Shown: positions 17,549-27,077, counted from the first letter of the stretch. The stretch: 57,534 nt of DNA from Prolixibacteraceae bacterium (GCA_018648265.1 JABGRN010000024.1:1-57534), one strand, 5' to 3'. Notes: generated from the sequence alone by a model not told the origin. Numbers and translations: made by a program.

Positions 17549-18202
17549 ATGTCAAAATTTTCACACATTATTTTCGATTTGGACGGCACACTCACAGACA
17601 ATACCCTTGGAATTGGGAATTCGCTAAAATATGCTCTGGAACAAATGCAAATTGAAAACTATTCTGAAGAAATTTTAGGCCAGTTTATTGGTCCACCTTT
17701 GCAATGGGGTTTTAAAAATTTGTTTGGGATGAACGAAAGAAATACAGAATTGGCAGTTGGATATTTTCGCGAATATTATCAGGAAAAAGGATTGGTTGAA
17801 AATGAACCTTATCCGGGGATTTATGAACTATTGGAAGAACTTCATTTTGCAGGAATAAAAATGTTTATTGCCACAGCTAAATATGAAAAATTTGCCTTGA
17901 AAATTATTGAATATTTTGAATTCGACAAATACATCATTCAATTAAGCGGGGCAGATTATAGTGGGCGAAAAGCAACAAAAACAGCAATTATAGCTAATGT
18001 TTTGGAGTCGCAGCAACTCGTTCCTTCAAATAAAATTGTTATGATTGGCGACACGGTTTACGATATTAAAGGTGGCAAGGAAAACGGACTTTCGACAATT
18101 GCCGTTGGTTATGGTTTTGGTAAAGGAAATGAACTTAAAAATACCAATCCGGATTTTTGGGTTGAAAATGTGGAAGAACTTTATGAATTATTAATCAATT
18201 GA
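17549..18202 (+). CDS. HAD-superfamily phosphatase, phosphoglycolate phosphatase-like
   Basis: 217 residues from the ATG at 17549, directly before motif I (HIIFDLDGTLTDNT). Motif II is in MFIATAKY, the lysine in SGRKATK, and motif IV is MIGDTVYDIKGGKENG. The helical cap between ~20 and 90 is typical of PGP/5'-nucleotidase-like HAD hydrolases, which remove phosphate from small metabolites. The exact substrate cannot be told. An upstream in-frame extension is hydrophobic and looks non-coding. Confidence 0.88.
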   Translation: MSKFSHIIFDLDGTLTDNTLGIGNSLKYALEQMQIENYSEEILGQFIGPPLQWGFKNLFGMNERNTELAVGYFREYYQEKGLVENEPYPGIYELLEELHFAGIKMFIATAKYEKFALKIIEYFEFDKYIIQLSGADYSGRKATKTAIIANVLESQQLVPSNKIVMIGDTVYDIKGGKENGLSTIAVGYGFGKGNELKNTNPDFWVENVEELYELLIN

Positions 18203-18236
18203 TTTCGACAGTTTTTGTAACTTTCGTTTTTTGAAA

Positions 18237-19151
18237 ATGAGTAATATGATTTCACCTCCATTTTTAAAATCTGGCTCAAAAATCCGAATCGTTTCTCCCG
18301 CCGGGAAAGTGGAAGAAAGATATGTTTTGCCTGCTGTTGACTGGCTCAAAAAACAAGGATACAAAGTAGAACTGGGCAAACATGTTTTTGCACAACATTT
18401 TCAGTTTGCCGGAACCGATGCACAACGTTTAGAAGATTTACAAATTGCATTTGACGATTCGGAAACGGATGTCATTTTATGTTCGCGCGGTGGTTACGGA
18501 ACTGTAAGGATAATTAACCAGCTTGATTTTACGGACTTTAAAAAATATCCAAAATGGTTAGTGGGTTTCAGCGATGTTACAATTCTACATTCTTGTTTGA
18601 ATAATTTGGGTATTGCCACAATTCACGGAGTTATGCCAAAACATTTTTTAGATAAAAAAGGTAATTCAAATGAGAATCTTAATTCATTAATAAATTTGTT
18701 AAAAGGGGAAAAGACTGAATATTCTATTCTTTCTAACGAATTTAACCGAAACGGAAATGTCTCTGCCGAATTGGTGGGTGGCAATCTTTCTATAATTTCG
18801 AGTATGACAGGAACAAAATGTGACCTAGATACAACCGGTAAAATATTGTTTTTGGAAGATATTGATGAGTTTTTGTATCATTCCGATCGTATGATTCATC
18901 AATTAAAACTGGCCGGCAAATTAGATAACCTTACCGGATTGGTTTTAGGCGATTTCAGCGAAATGAAAGACAATAAATCGCCTTTTGGAAAAACAATTCA
19001 GGAAATAATTTTTGATGCCGTAAAAGATTTTGATTATCCGGTTTGTTTTGGATTTCCTGCCGGGCACAACAAAAAAAATCTGGCGCTCGCATTTGGTAAA
19101 ATTTGGGAATTGAATGTTGATGAAAAAGAAGTCAATTTAAAAATAGTTTAA
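18237..19151 (+). CDS. ldcA: LD-carboxypeptidase (peptidase S66)
   Basis: 304 residues. S66 enzymes trim the terminal D-alanine from tetrapeptides during murein recycling in the cytoplasm. The opening PPFLKSGSKIRIVSPAGKVE, the nucleophile serine in WLVGFSDVTILH, the glutamate region LFLEDIDEFLYHSDRM and the histidine in FGFPAGHNKKNLAL give a complete Ser-Glu-His triad. It is the second gene of a plus-strand run after the HAD phosphatase, 34 bases apart. Confidence 0.92.
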   Translation: MSNMISPPFLKSGSKIRIVSPAGKVEERYVLPAVDWLKKQGYKVELGKHVFAQHFQFAGTDAQRLEDLQIAFDDSETDVILCSRGGYGTVRIINQLDFTDFKKYPKWLVGFSDVTILHSCLNNLGIATIHGVMPKHFLDKKGNSNENLNSLINLLKGEKTEYSILSNEFNRNGNVSAELVGGNLSIISSMTGTKCDLDTTGKILFLEDIDEFLYHSDRMIHQLKLAGKLDNLTGLVLGDFSEMKDNKSPFGKTIQEIIFDAVKDFDYPVCFGFPAGHNKKNLALAFGKIWELNVDEKEVNLKIV

Positions 19152-19164
19152 GATAGATTTATTT

Positions 19165-19240
19165 GAACGTCATGCTGAATTTATTTCAGCATTTTCATTT
19201 TTTAATTTACAGATTCCGAAACGAGTTCGGAATGACGTTC
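19165..19240. repeat. Three-armed cruciform repeat
   Basis: An outer stem GAACGTCA/TGACGTTC (19165-19172, 19233-19240) encloses two hairpins: ATGCTGAA/TTCAGCAT (19172-19192) and ATTCCGAA/TTCGGAAT (19213-19233). This symmetrical design is typical of dispersed intergenic elements in Bacteroidota. It sits between ldcA and yraN. Confidence 0.75.
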
Positions 19241-19256
19241 TTTCAATTGTAAAAAA

Positions 19257-19619
19257 ATGGTTTCAACCCGCGAAATAGGAGAGATTGCAGAAGGACTGGC
19301 ACAACAACATTTGCTAAAATTTGGATACGATATTAAGGAGACCAATTGGTATCACGGTCATTTAGAACTGGACATTATTGCACAAGATGGAAACGAATTA
19401 GTGATTGTGGAGGTAAAATCACGCAGTGGAATTCGTTACGAACACCCATCGGAAGCAGTTACAAATTCAAAAATAAAAAGAATAGTTGAAGCTGCCGATG
19501 CTTATATTTTGGAAAACGACATTGATTTGGAAACCCGTTTTGACGTGATAACCGTAATTTTTATTCAGCAAAAATACGAGTTGGAACATTTTAAAGATGC
19601 TTTTTATCCAACTCTTTAA
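19257..19619 (+). CDS. YraN/UPF0102 family nuclease-like protein
   Basis: 120 residues, full family length. It has the restriction-endonuclease-like core: E-x-GHLELDIIAQDG followed by LVIVEVKSRSG, which matches the D...ExK metal site, and a C-terminal helix (TNSKIKRIVEAADAYI). The cellular role of the family is not settled; it is thought to act on DNA. It follows a cruciform repeat and precedes an unrelated reading frame. Confidence 0.9.
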   Translation: MVSTREIGEIAEGLAQQHLLKFGYDIKETNWYHGHLELDIIAQDGNELVIVEVKSRSGIRYEHPSEAVTNSKIKRIVEAADAYILENDIDLETRFDVITVIFIQQKYELEHFKDAFYPTL

Positions 19620-19701
19620 AATTAATCTTAAAAAGTTGATCGAATTATCATTTTGATTTAATATTGAATCTGCTAATTTTATACAACTTAATTTTTTGGA
19701 A

Positions 19702-20052
19702 ATGAATATTGAAGATATAAGAGAATACTGTTTAGCGAAAAAAGCCGTAACCGAAAGTTTTCCGTTTGACGAAACTACACTGGTTTTTAAGGTGATGAAT
19801 AAAATGTATTGTTTGCTTGGATTAGATGATATGAGGGTAAGTCTTAAAAACAACCCGGATAAAAACATTGAATTAAGGGCTCATTACCCCGCAATAATTC
19901 CTGGTTATCATTTAAACAAAGAACATTGGAATACAATTGAACTCGACGGTACTGTTCCACCAAACCTGATTAAAGAACTAATAGACGAATCGTATTATTT
20001 AATTGTAAAAAGTTTACCAAAAAAGAAACAAGAAGAATTTAAAAATTTATAG
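19702..20052 (+). CDS. MmcQ/YjbR family protein
   Basis: 116 residues. It has the classic family layout: N-terminal helix (NIEDIREYCLAKKAVTESFP), strand pair (TLVFKVMNKMYCLLGLDD), then HWNTIELDGTVPPNLIKELIDESYYLIV. YjbR-like proteins have a double-wing DNA-binding fold but no firmly assigned function. It ends 8 bases before the C1 peptidase, probably cotranscribed. Confidence 0.88.
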   Translation: MNIEDIREYCLAKKAVTESFPFDETTLVFKVMNKMYCLLGLDDMRVSLKNNPDKNIELRAHYPAIIPGYHLNKEHWNTIELDGTVPPNLIKELIDESYYLIVKSLPKKKQEEFKNL

Positions 20053-20060
20053 CATTTATT

Positions 20061-21140
20061 ATGAAATTATTGTCGCTGTTACTTGTGTTTATGCTGTTGT
20101 CGGGCATGTCTGTTTTTCCGCAAGATAAAAAAGAGAAGTTTACCATTGTTAAAGAAATTAAACATTTACCGGTAATTAGCCAGGGAAGTACCGGAACTTG
20201 TTGGAGTTTTGCAACAACAAGTTTTTTGGAATGCGAAATCATTCGAAAGGGATTACCAGAAACTGATCTTTCGGAAATGTACTTTGTGGCAGAAGCTTAT
20301 AAAAACAAAGCAAAAACATATCTGTTTTATCATGGGAATAATAATTTTAGTCAGGGAGGACAGGCGCACGATGTTTTGGATGTAGTTCTCGAAAAAGGAG
20401 TAGTAACTTTAAAAGCGTTTCCCGGCAAACAAATTGACGGACGATTTCGTCATCGTGATGTGGTAAAAGAATTGAATGAGGCAGTTAACGAATTAAACAA
20501 GAAAAGGAAAGATTTTGATGCATCAGAACTTAAATTGTTAAAACCAATATTAAAAGAACACATTGGGAAAATTCCTAAAAAAGTAACCACAAATGATGGT
20601 AAAGTTTCAACAATTGAATTTGCGGAAAAACTTCAAATAAACCCTGAAGATTATGTTGAATTGACTTCGTATTCTCATCATCCTTTTTACAAACCTTTTG
20701 TGCTGGAAGTTCCTGATAACTGGTCGCATGCACTTTATTTTAATTTACCAATCGACGAGTTAGTAGAAGTAATGTATTATTCGTTAAATAACGGATTTAC
20801 TGTTGCCTGGGATGGCGATACGAGCGAAAAAACTTTTCAGCACAAAAAAGGGAAAGCCGATTTACCCAAAAATCAAATTGGAAAAGTAGATCAAAAACTT
20901 CGTCAGGAAACATTTTTAAATAGAGAAACTACAGACGATCATTTAATGCATTTGGTCGGTCTTTCAAAAGATTCAGAAGGGAAAAGCTGTTTTTATACAA
21001 AAAATTCTTGGGGCGCAGACAGTAACGATTTTGGCGGTTATCTGCACATGACCGAAGATTACATTCGCCTCAAAACGATTGCAATTATGGTACACAAAAA
21101 TGCAATTCCTGAAAATATTAAAACCAAACTAAATTTATAA
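20061..21140 (+). CDS. Exported papain-family (C1B, bleomycin-hydrolase-like) peptidase
   Basis: 359 residues with a signal peptide (about 1-21). The catalytic set is complete: oxyanion glutamine Q41, cysteine C47 in GSTGTCWSFATT, histidine near 294 in TDDHLMHLVG and asparagine N315 in YTKNSWG. Bleomycin-hydrolase-type enzymes are aminopeptidases, usually cytoplasmic; an exported version is common in Bacteroidota. The stop overlaps the start of the next gene by one base (TAATG). Confidence 0.9.
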   Translation: MKLLSLLLVFMLLSGMSVFPQDKKEKFTIVKEIKHLPVISQGSTGTCWSFATTSFLECEIIRKGLPETDLSEMYFVAEAYKNKAKTYLFYHGNNNFSQGGQAHDVLDVVLEKGVVTLKAFPGKQIDGRFRHRDVVKELNEAVNELNKKRKDFDASELKLLKPILKEHIGKIPKKVTTNDGKVSTIEFAEKLQINPEDYVELTSYSHHPFYKPFVLEVPDNWSHALYFNLPIDELVEVMYYSLNNGFTVAWDGDTSEKTFQHKKGKADLPKNQIGKVDQKLRQETFLNRETTDDHLMHLVGLSKDSEGKSCFYTKNSWGADSNDFGGYLHMTEDYIRLKTIAIMVHKNAIPENIKTKLNL

Positions 21141-21358
21141 TGCGAGAGTTTAAACTAACTTCGGAATACATTGAATTGGTGAAATTGCTGAAACTGTTGC
21201 GAATTGCTGAGTCTGGCGGTCATGCAAAAATAATGGTGGAAGAGGGGGAGGTTTTTTTAAATGGCAAACAGGAATTTAGAAAACGTGCAAAATTAAGGCA
21301 TGAGGACAAGATTGAAGTACTGGGAGAAAATATTTTGATTCGAAAAGCAACCATTTAA
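21140..21358 (+). CDS. Small S4-domain RNA-binding protein
   Basis: 72 residues, nearly all one S4 fold: YIELVKLLKLLRIAESGGHAK, then VEEGEVFLNGKQE and RKRAKLRHEDKIEV. Members similar to YbcJ/YaaA bind structured RNA, possibly ribosomal. Coupled to the upstream peptidase by a TAATG overlap, although no shared function is evident. Confidence 0.88.
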   Translation: MREFKLTSEYIELVKLLKLLRIAESGGHAKIMVEEGEVFLNGKQEFRKRAKLRHEDKIEVLGENILIRKATI

Positions 21359-21379
21359 GCTGAAAATCGGTCTAAAAAA

Positions 21380-21400
21380 AAGCCGGTTAGATCCCGGCTT
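21380..21400 (+). terminator. Weak hairpin terminator after S4 gene
   Basis: AAGCCGG and CCGGCTT form a 7-bp stem with a 7-base loop, 21 bases after the stop. Only three T follow on the plus strand; the long T run is on the minus strand, so strength in this direction is doubtful. Confidence 0.4.
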
Positions 21401-21617
21401 TGAAGTGCGAATGAATGGGTAATAAATTTAGAAAGGAGTTTAACAAAATGTAAGTTCCATTTGGTAATTAACTCATTTCAAAATTAGAAGTTATTATTTT
21501 TTTCAACGATTGGTAAGATGCAAAAACTATAAAAGCATCAGAATTTCGTTTGAAATGATACTTTTTCGAGGCTGAATGCTTTAAAAATCGAAAGGAATAA
21601 ATCTAATCTGCCATATC

Positions 21618-24188
21618 ATGAAAAATCAATTTCAACTTACTGTTATTGTGTTTGTGTTTCTGAACATAACTGGTTCAGCACAAGAATTTTCGGCTGATTC
21701 TTATCTAAATTTTAGGCAAAGCACGCTTGGAATTTCAGAAACTCAACTGGAAAATATGTATTCCAGGCCTGCTGAGTTTTATTTAAAAGGCTTTGAAGAT
21801 AATTTGGTTTTAAATGAAATAAACTATCTCGATTCGGTTATTTTAAAACTTGAATTAACCAATGATGAACTTGATCTGTTAAAACAAAATCTGTTTTTTG
21901 TAACCGAACGATTGTCGTATTATAATTTTGGCCAGGCATTTCATTCCGTTTATAACTACGATTTACCGGTTTTTATAACTACCGATGCTGTTTTGCAGGC
22001 GCTGCACATGTCGTACGACCAAATTTTAAAAAACCTGGAGAGGGAAATTATGGCAAGGAACCTGGAGGAGTTTCTAAAATCTTTGTATGATAATTTTGGG
22101 AACCTGCAGCAAAAATATGGCAACTCAAAAGCTCTGGAATTGGGTCTGTCCGATGCTGATATTTTTATTACGATTGCTTATTCCTTAATTTCTGATAAAC
22201 TTTTAGAAGGGCACATTGCAGATGCGCAAAAACTTCGTGATGTTTGGGATGCAATTCAAAGCGAAGATTTGGTTGCAATGCCATTGTTTACTTTTCCGGA
22301 GCGTACAAGAAATTTGGATTTCAGTCAATTTACCGTCCGGGGGCATTATGTTTATACTGAACAGGAAAAGTGGCAAGGTTTAAAATCGTTGGAACCGTAC
22401 TTCCGCACAATGATGTGGTTAGGACGAATGGATTTTCTGTTAACACCTCCACCTGAAAATCCGTGGGAAAAATCCTGGACCGAAGCCGAAATTCAGCGAA
22501 TGCATTATGGAGCATTTATGGTAAACGAGTTGTTACAGGAATCAGTTAAATTACCATTGTTACAATTCAACGAACAGGTAATAAACTATCTGGTTGGCGA
22601 AAGTGATAATTTAACGCCCGAAGAATATCAATCTATTTTAAATGAGGGGAATTTAACTTCGGCTGAACAACTTACAGATTCAATAACATTTCGAAATGTG
22701 AAGGATGCCATAAATAGCAACCCTGAACTTGGCCAAAAAATCCTAAGCGATTTCTTTTTAATGGATCCACAGGGCGAAGAACCGGGCGTACTTCCCATTT
22801 CATACCGCGTTTCGGGGCAGCGTTTTATTATCGATTCTTATGTGCTGGGAAATGTGGTATTCGACAAGTTAATGTTTAACGGACAGAAAGTAATGCGAAT
22901 GATGCCTAAACCAATGGATGCTCTTTTTACCCTTGGAAATAATGATGTTTTACCTCTTTTGCAGGATGAATTTGCGATTTACCCGTATGCTGAGCAACTG
23001 GCTAATTTGCGATATATTGTCGATCAAAAAACTCCGGAATTTTGGTCGGGCAGTTTGTATAATGTTTGGTTAAACAGTATCCGTGAGTTAAGCCCGGTGG
23101 CAGAAAATTCAAATCATCCTTTGTTTATGAAAACTGCTGCCTGGCACCAGGAAAAAATAAATACACAACTGGCAAGCTGGTCGCAATTGCGGCACGACAA
23201 CTTGTTGTATGCCAAACAATCGTACACCGGAGGAACGGGCTGTTCGTTTCCGTATTCTTATATCGAACCGTATCCTGAATTTTATGGCCGGTTAAAACAG
23301 TTTGCCAACGATGCCGGAAACTTTTTTAGTCAGTTACCAACAACGAATTACGAACTCAATAAAATAGTTCAGTTTTTCCCGGGATTTATGGAGGTTATGG
23401 AAAAATTGGAATTCCTGGCTGGGAAACAACTCCAGGGGATACCTTTTTCAGAAGAAGAAAACGATTGGCTGAAATCTATGCTTTTTAGCGAAGGTGGCAG
23501 CGGAATTCCACCATATTCGGGTTGGTACACCGATCTGTTTTACGATAAATGGGATGCTGCTGAAGGCGATTTTACAGTGGTTGACATTCACACTCAACCA
23601 ACCGACGAAGCGGGGAATGTTGTTGGAAAGGTTTTGCACACAGGAGTTGGAGAGGTTAACTTGGGAGTTTTTGTTGCCAATTGTCCTTTTGCACAAAACG
23701 AATTAATGGCGTATGTTGGCCCGGTAATGTCGTACTACGAAAAAATTACCGAAAACTTTCAGAGGATGACTGACCAGGAATGGGAAGATTTGGTGTACGA
23801 CAGTCAACTTCCTGAAAGACCCGCCTGGACGAGCATTTATCTGGCTGGAAGAAAAGGCGAAGTCCTCGAAAAAGGCCTTGAACTACCTTCGAAAGTTTAT
23901 ACCGATGTTGTTAACATTTCGAATTCGGCAAACAAAATAGTTGCCTACCCAAATCCGGTTGGCGATTTACTTACATTAACTATTTCAACAAATGAAAATG
24001 TCAACGGCGAAATTTCAATTTATAATTCGACCGGAGTTTTGATAAAACAATCTGGGTTAAAACAGTTTGTTATTGGAATTAATTCGGTTCAGATTTCATT
24101 TAAAGGATTACCCGAAGGATTGTACATTGCTAAAATTTTATTAGATACGCGAAAAACATTGGCAGTAAAAATTATAAAAAAACAGTAA
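21618..24188 (+). CDS. Secreted DUF3160 protein with type IX sorting domain
   Basis: 856 residues with a signal peptide (about 1-21). The main part matches the DUF3160 pattern: NYDLPVFITTDAVLQALHMSYD, a long helical solenoid and the FTVVDIHTQPTDEAG block. The last ~80 residues (from KIVAYPNPVGDLLTL to the end) are a type A C-terminal sorting domain, with the SISIYNSTGVLI-like strands and the final GLYIAKI...KIIKK lysines. The protein should be exported by Sec, carried across the outer membrane by the type IX system, and its tail removed. Enzymatic role unknown; DUF3160 proteins are often found at cell surfaces. Confidence 0.88.
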   Translation: MKNQFQLTVIVFVFLNITGSAQEFSADSYLNFRQSTLGISETQLENMYSRPAEFYLKGFEDNLVLNEINYLDSVILKLELTNDELDLLKQNLFFVTERLSYYNFGQAFHSVYNYDLPVFITTDAVLQALHMSYDQILKNLEREIMARNLEEFLKSLYDNFGNLQQKYGNSKALELGLSDADIFITIAYSLISDKLLEGHIADAQKLRDVWDAIQSEDLVAMPLFTFPERTRNLDFSQFTVRGHYVYTEQEKWQGLKSLEPYFRTMMWLGRMDFLLTPPPENPWEKSWTEAEIQRMHYGAFMVNELLQESVKLPLLQFNEQVINYLVGESDNLTPEEYQSILNEGNLTSAEQLTDSITFRNVKDAINSNPELGQKILSDFFLMDPQGEEPGVLPISYRVSGQRFIIDSYVLGNVVFDKLMFNGQKVMRMMPKPMDALFTLGNNDVLPLLQDEFAIYPYAEQLANLRYIVDQKTPEFWSGSLYNVWLNSIRELSPVAENSNHPLFMKTAAWHQEKINTQLASWSQLRHDNLLYAKQSYTGGTGCSFPYSYIEPYPEFYGRLKQFANDAGNFFSQLPTTNYELNKIVQFFPGFMEVMEKLEFLAGKQLQGIPFSEEENDWLKSMLFSEGGSGIPPYSGWYTDLFYDKWDAAEGDFTVVDIHTQPTDEAGNVVGKVLHTGVGEVNLGVFVANCPFAQNELMAYVGPVMSYYEKITENFQRMTDQEWEDLVYDSQLPERPAWTSIYLAGRKGEVLEKGLELPSKVYTDVVNISNSANKIVAYPNPVGDLLTLTISTNENVNGEISIYNSTGVLIKQSGLKQFVIGINSVQISFKGLPEGLYIAKILLDTRKTLAVKIIKKQ

Positions 24189-24233
24189 AAGGAAGAGGGC
24201 TGGTTTTTATTAAATCTTTTTATTAATCAGCTT

Positions 24234-24503
24234 TTAATTTAAACTGTATTTCCCCAAATATTGAAGGGTATCGTTAACATTTGCGAACTGTATCAGTTCG
24301 TTATCCTTTATTGAAATGTTAAAAATACATTCCAGATAATAAGTGAAAATTTTCCAGTCCACAGTGTCGAATTTCAAGTCGTCTTCAAATGAGGCAGTCA
24401 GAAAAATATCTTTTTTCTGAACCCCAGTTTTCCGTAACACACGGTAAAGATTTCTCCTGATTGTTTTGTTTTCCATCGTTTCCATATCCCAAATAGTTTT
24501 CAT
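24234..24503 (-). CDS. Acyl-carrier-protein-like protein lacking the phosphopantetheine serine
   Basis: 89 residues from the ATG at 24503 (MKTIWDMETMENKTI); an upstream extension to 24554 is possible. The four-helix pattern of carrier proteins is clear: VLRKTGVQKKDI, FEDDLKFDTVDWKIFTYYLECIF and ISIKDNELIQFANVNDTLQYL. At the place of the DSL/DSLD attachment motif it has DTVD, so the serine that carries phosphopantetheine is replaced by threonine. It probably acts as a non-acylated structural or regulatory relative, or the motif is shifted. It is monocistronic and convergent with the DUF3160 gene. Confidence 0.7.
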   Translation of the reverse strand: MKTIWDMETMENKTIRRNLYRVLRKTGVQKKDIFLTASFEDDLKFDTVDWKIFTYYLECIFNISIKDNELIQFANVNDTLQYLGKYSLN

Positions 24504-24649
24504 AATTGAAGGTTCGATTTTTAAAAGAATCGAACAAACTAATTTAATAGTCAAATGTAGGGATATAAAATGAATTACAAAATGACTTTAACACACTTTA
24601 ACTGACTTTGTCCTGATAAGTTAGTATTTATCAGAGAATTAGAATAAAT

Positions 24650-25201
24650 TTAAATTTTACGATTTAACCAGTCTTTTTTAAGAAGACTGTAAATTTCAAG
24701 ATCAAAGAATTTATTTTTATGATATTCACCACTCTTTTCAATTCCTTCAAACCAAAATCCGAGTCGTTTTGGGATAGCGGAACTTTTTGTGTTGCCAACT
24801 GCTACTTTTATTTGAATCCTGTTCAGTCTTAATTTTTGAAAAGTATAAGAAATTAGTTTTTTAATAGAGTCGGTAACAATTCCTTTTCCCTGCATTTTTT
24901 CTGCAATCCAATATCCCAGTTCTGTTTTGTGGTTTACCCAGTCGGTTTCTTTAAATCCAATTAACCCGGCAAATTCTTCTCTATAGTAAATGCAGTAAAT
25001 ATCATCTTTCTTCTTCCCTTTTTGTTTGATTACACTTTGTATGAATTTTTCAGTATCAGAAAGCAAATATGTCATTTCAACAAAAGGGAGCCATTTTTTT
25101 AAATATTCACGATCGCGATCGATGGTTGAAAATATTTCGGCGGCCATTGAAAGTTTAACGTTTTCAAGCCTAATGTTTTTATTCACAAAAATATGCTCCA
25201 T
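24650..25201 (-). CDS. GNAT-family N-acetyltransferase, RimJ/RimL-like
   Basis: 183 residues. The acetyl-CoA loop is GYWIAEKMQGKGI, followed by IKKLISYTFQKLRLNRIQIKV and AIPKRLGFWFEGI, the normal order of RimJ/RimL-type enzymes. These acetylate ribosomal-protein N-termini or small amines; the substrate here is not predictable. It begins one base after the stop of the lipoprotein gene upstream, so the two form an operon. Confidence 0.9.
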   Translation of the reverse strand: MEHIFVNKNIRLENVKLSMAAEIFSTIDRDREYLKKWLPFVEMTYLLSDTEKFIQSVIKQKGKKKDDIYCIYYREEFAGLIGFKETDWVNHKTELGYWIAEKMQGKGIVTDSIKKLISYTFQKLRLNRIQIKVAVGNTKSSAIPKRLGFWFEGIEKSGEYHKNKFFDLEIYSLLKKDWLNRKI

Positions 25202-25202
25202 A

Positions 25203-26105
25203 TTATTTTATGGTTTCCAGGTCAATTAAAAAAACCAGATGGTTAAATGTTCCGGATTGTTCGCAAGAAATTAGCAGCGAATCATTTCCTAAAAAGCAAA
25301 TACCTTCGGTTTGAGCATCAAAAATTTTATCCATTTCAACATACGTTTTTTGACCACTAAAAAAATTGTCGTCTTTAAAATTGGAGAACAACCAAAGAAT
25401 GGGTTTGTAATTTTTGTACCCCACCAATGCAAGATGTTTTTTATTAGGGCTGATATCGGCCCCTGTTATTAATCCGGTTACATTAAATTTTTCAATTGGT
25501 TTAATTTTATATTCGCCTTTTTTCGAAGGGATTTGGTACACAGAAGTTGTTCGGTCGGTCCAGTCCTTTGTAAAAATATACAAGTTGTCATTTAATTCAA
25601 CAAGTGCTTCACAGTCGAATGGCGTGCTGTGCTGCCGGGAATTAAAACTTTTTTGGTTCTGGTAATCAAATTTAATTTCGGTGGCATCTAATTTTTGTTC
25701 TTCTTTTTTACTAATTTTTTTCTTTTTGATTTTGTAGATTTTTTGATTCTTTCTTTGTCCGCTATTATTTCCAAAATCGCCAATGTAAATGTACTTTTCA
25801 TCTTGTGCGATATCTTCCCAATCTACATTTTTGGCACCCTTAATTTCAATTTCTTTTTTAATTTTCCCGGAAATATTAAATCCATAGATTTTATTTTTCC
25901 CCCCACTGTCGTTGAAAGTCCAAAACAAATTGTTATAAAAAATTAATCCCGAATTTTCAGACAATTTGCCGGGCAATTTTTGTATAAATACTTCGGGGGT
26001 TATTTGCAGAATTTTTGTTTTTTCGTGAAAAGCCTTCTTGTTGTTTTGGACTTTACACGAAATAAAAGTCAATAAAACAAAGAGTGTAAACAGAATTTTC
26101 ATCAT
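25203..26105 (-). CDS. Lipoprotein of beta-propeller type
   Basis: 300 residues with a lipoprotein signal (LLTFISC, about 1-17). Repeated blocks of the form FWTFNDSGG, YIYIGDFGNNSG, NLYIFTKDW, HLALVGYK and SLLISCEQSG suggest a six- or seven-bladed propeller, similar to esterase/phytase-like or SdiA-regulated surface proteins. Not assigned to a named family. A start three bases later is equally possible. It lies upstream of the GNAT gene in one transcript. Confidence 0.7.
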   Translation of the reverse strand: MMKILFTLFVLLTFISCKVQNNKKAFHEKTKILQITPEVFIQKLPGKLSENSGLIFYNNLFWTFNDSGGKNKIYGFNISGKIKKEIEIKGAKNVDWEDIAQDEKYIYIGDFGNNSGQRKNQKIYKIKKKKISKKEEQKLDATEIKFDYQNQKSFNSRQHSTPFDCEALVELNDNLYIFTKDWTDRTTSVYQIPSKKGEYKIKPIEKFNVTGLITGADISPNKKHLALVGYKNYKPILWLFSNFKDDNFFSGQKTYVEMDKIFDAQTEGICFLGNDSLLISCEQSGTFNHLVFLIDLETIK

Positions 26106-26249
26106 CTTTTTATCTTTACAGAAATTTTTAAAAGTCTGTCAATTTAAATAAAATTTGGAAAATGAAATATACATTTAAAAGATTGTACAAATAGACGACA
26201 TTAAAAGAGGGTTTCAGTTAATACCGTTAAGAATTTAAATTATAGTAAA

Positions 26250-27074
26250 ATGAAAAAACTGTTATTTTTTATTGCAATTGTATTGTTTGTTTCCGGGATT
26301 TCGTGTGGGACAGAAGGAAGTCAGGATAATGAAACAAAATTTTTGATTAAAACCGGATTTGGCGAAATTACGATCAGGCTATTTGATGAAACACCACAAC
26401 ACAAGAACAACTTTATAAAATTGGTAAACGAAGGGTTTTATAACGACTTGCTTTTTCATAGGGTAATCGAAAATTTTATGATCCAGGGTGGCGATCCTAA
26501 TTCGAAAAATGCGGAACCGGGAAAACGTTTAGGAGGAGGTTCCTTGGATTATACTATCCCCGCAGAATTTGTCCCGCAGTTTTATCATAAAAGAGGGGTT
26601 CTAGCAGCGGCTCGCCGGGGCGATTCCGGAAATCCTGAAAAACGGTCAAGTGCATCTCAGTTTTATTTGGTGCAAGGAACTTTATTCACTCCGGGGAAAC
26701 TAGACACAATGGAAATATCAAAAAACAGCAAACTGAAAAACGATTTGTTGAGGGAGGTTTTTACAAATGCACAAAGTGAACTGGAAAAGTTTAAGGAAGT
26801 AAATGACGAAGCAGGATTTAATATCCGTGTTGCGGAACTCAGGGAAAAAGCTGACAGTGCCTTTGAGGCATCGGAACAGAAATTTAAATTTAATGAAGAA
26901 CAACGAGAAATATATACCACCATCGGCGGCTACCCTTCGCTGGACGGTGGTTACACAGTTTTCGGAGAAATTGTTGAAGGGCTTGAAGTTTTAGATAAAA
27001 TAGCAGCAATGGAAACTGATAAAAATAACAGGCCACTCGAAGATGTTAAAATGAAAATTGAAATGGTGAAATAG
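26250..27074 (+). CDS. Cyclophilin-type peptidyl-prolyl isomerase, lipoprotein (copy 1)
   Basis: 274 residues, signal with lipobox (VSGISC). It speeds proline isomerisation of exported proteins. Active-site residues are well kept: FHRVIENFMIQGGDP (arginine, phenylalanine, methionine, glutamine) and RSSASQFYLV. A helical insertion of ~70 residues (about 150-220) sits between the QFYLV strand and TTIGGYPSLDGGYTVFGE. It is the first of three paralogues with 3-base gaps. Confidence 0.92.
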   Translation: MKKLLFFIAIVLFVSGISCGTEGSQDNETKFLIKTGFGEITIRLFDETPQHKNNFIKLVNEGFYNDLLFHRVIENFMIQGGDPNSKNAEPGKRLGGGSLDYTIPAEFVPQFYHKRGVLAAARRGDSGNPEKRSSASQFYLVQGTLFTPGKLDTMEISKNSKLKNDLLREVFTNAQSELEKFKEVNDEAGFNIRVAELREKADSAFEASEQKFKFNEEQREIYTTIGGYPSLDGGYTVFGEIVEGLEVLDKIAAMETDKNNRPLEDVKMKIEMVK

Positions 27075-27077
27075 GAT

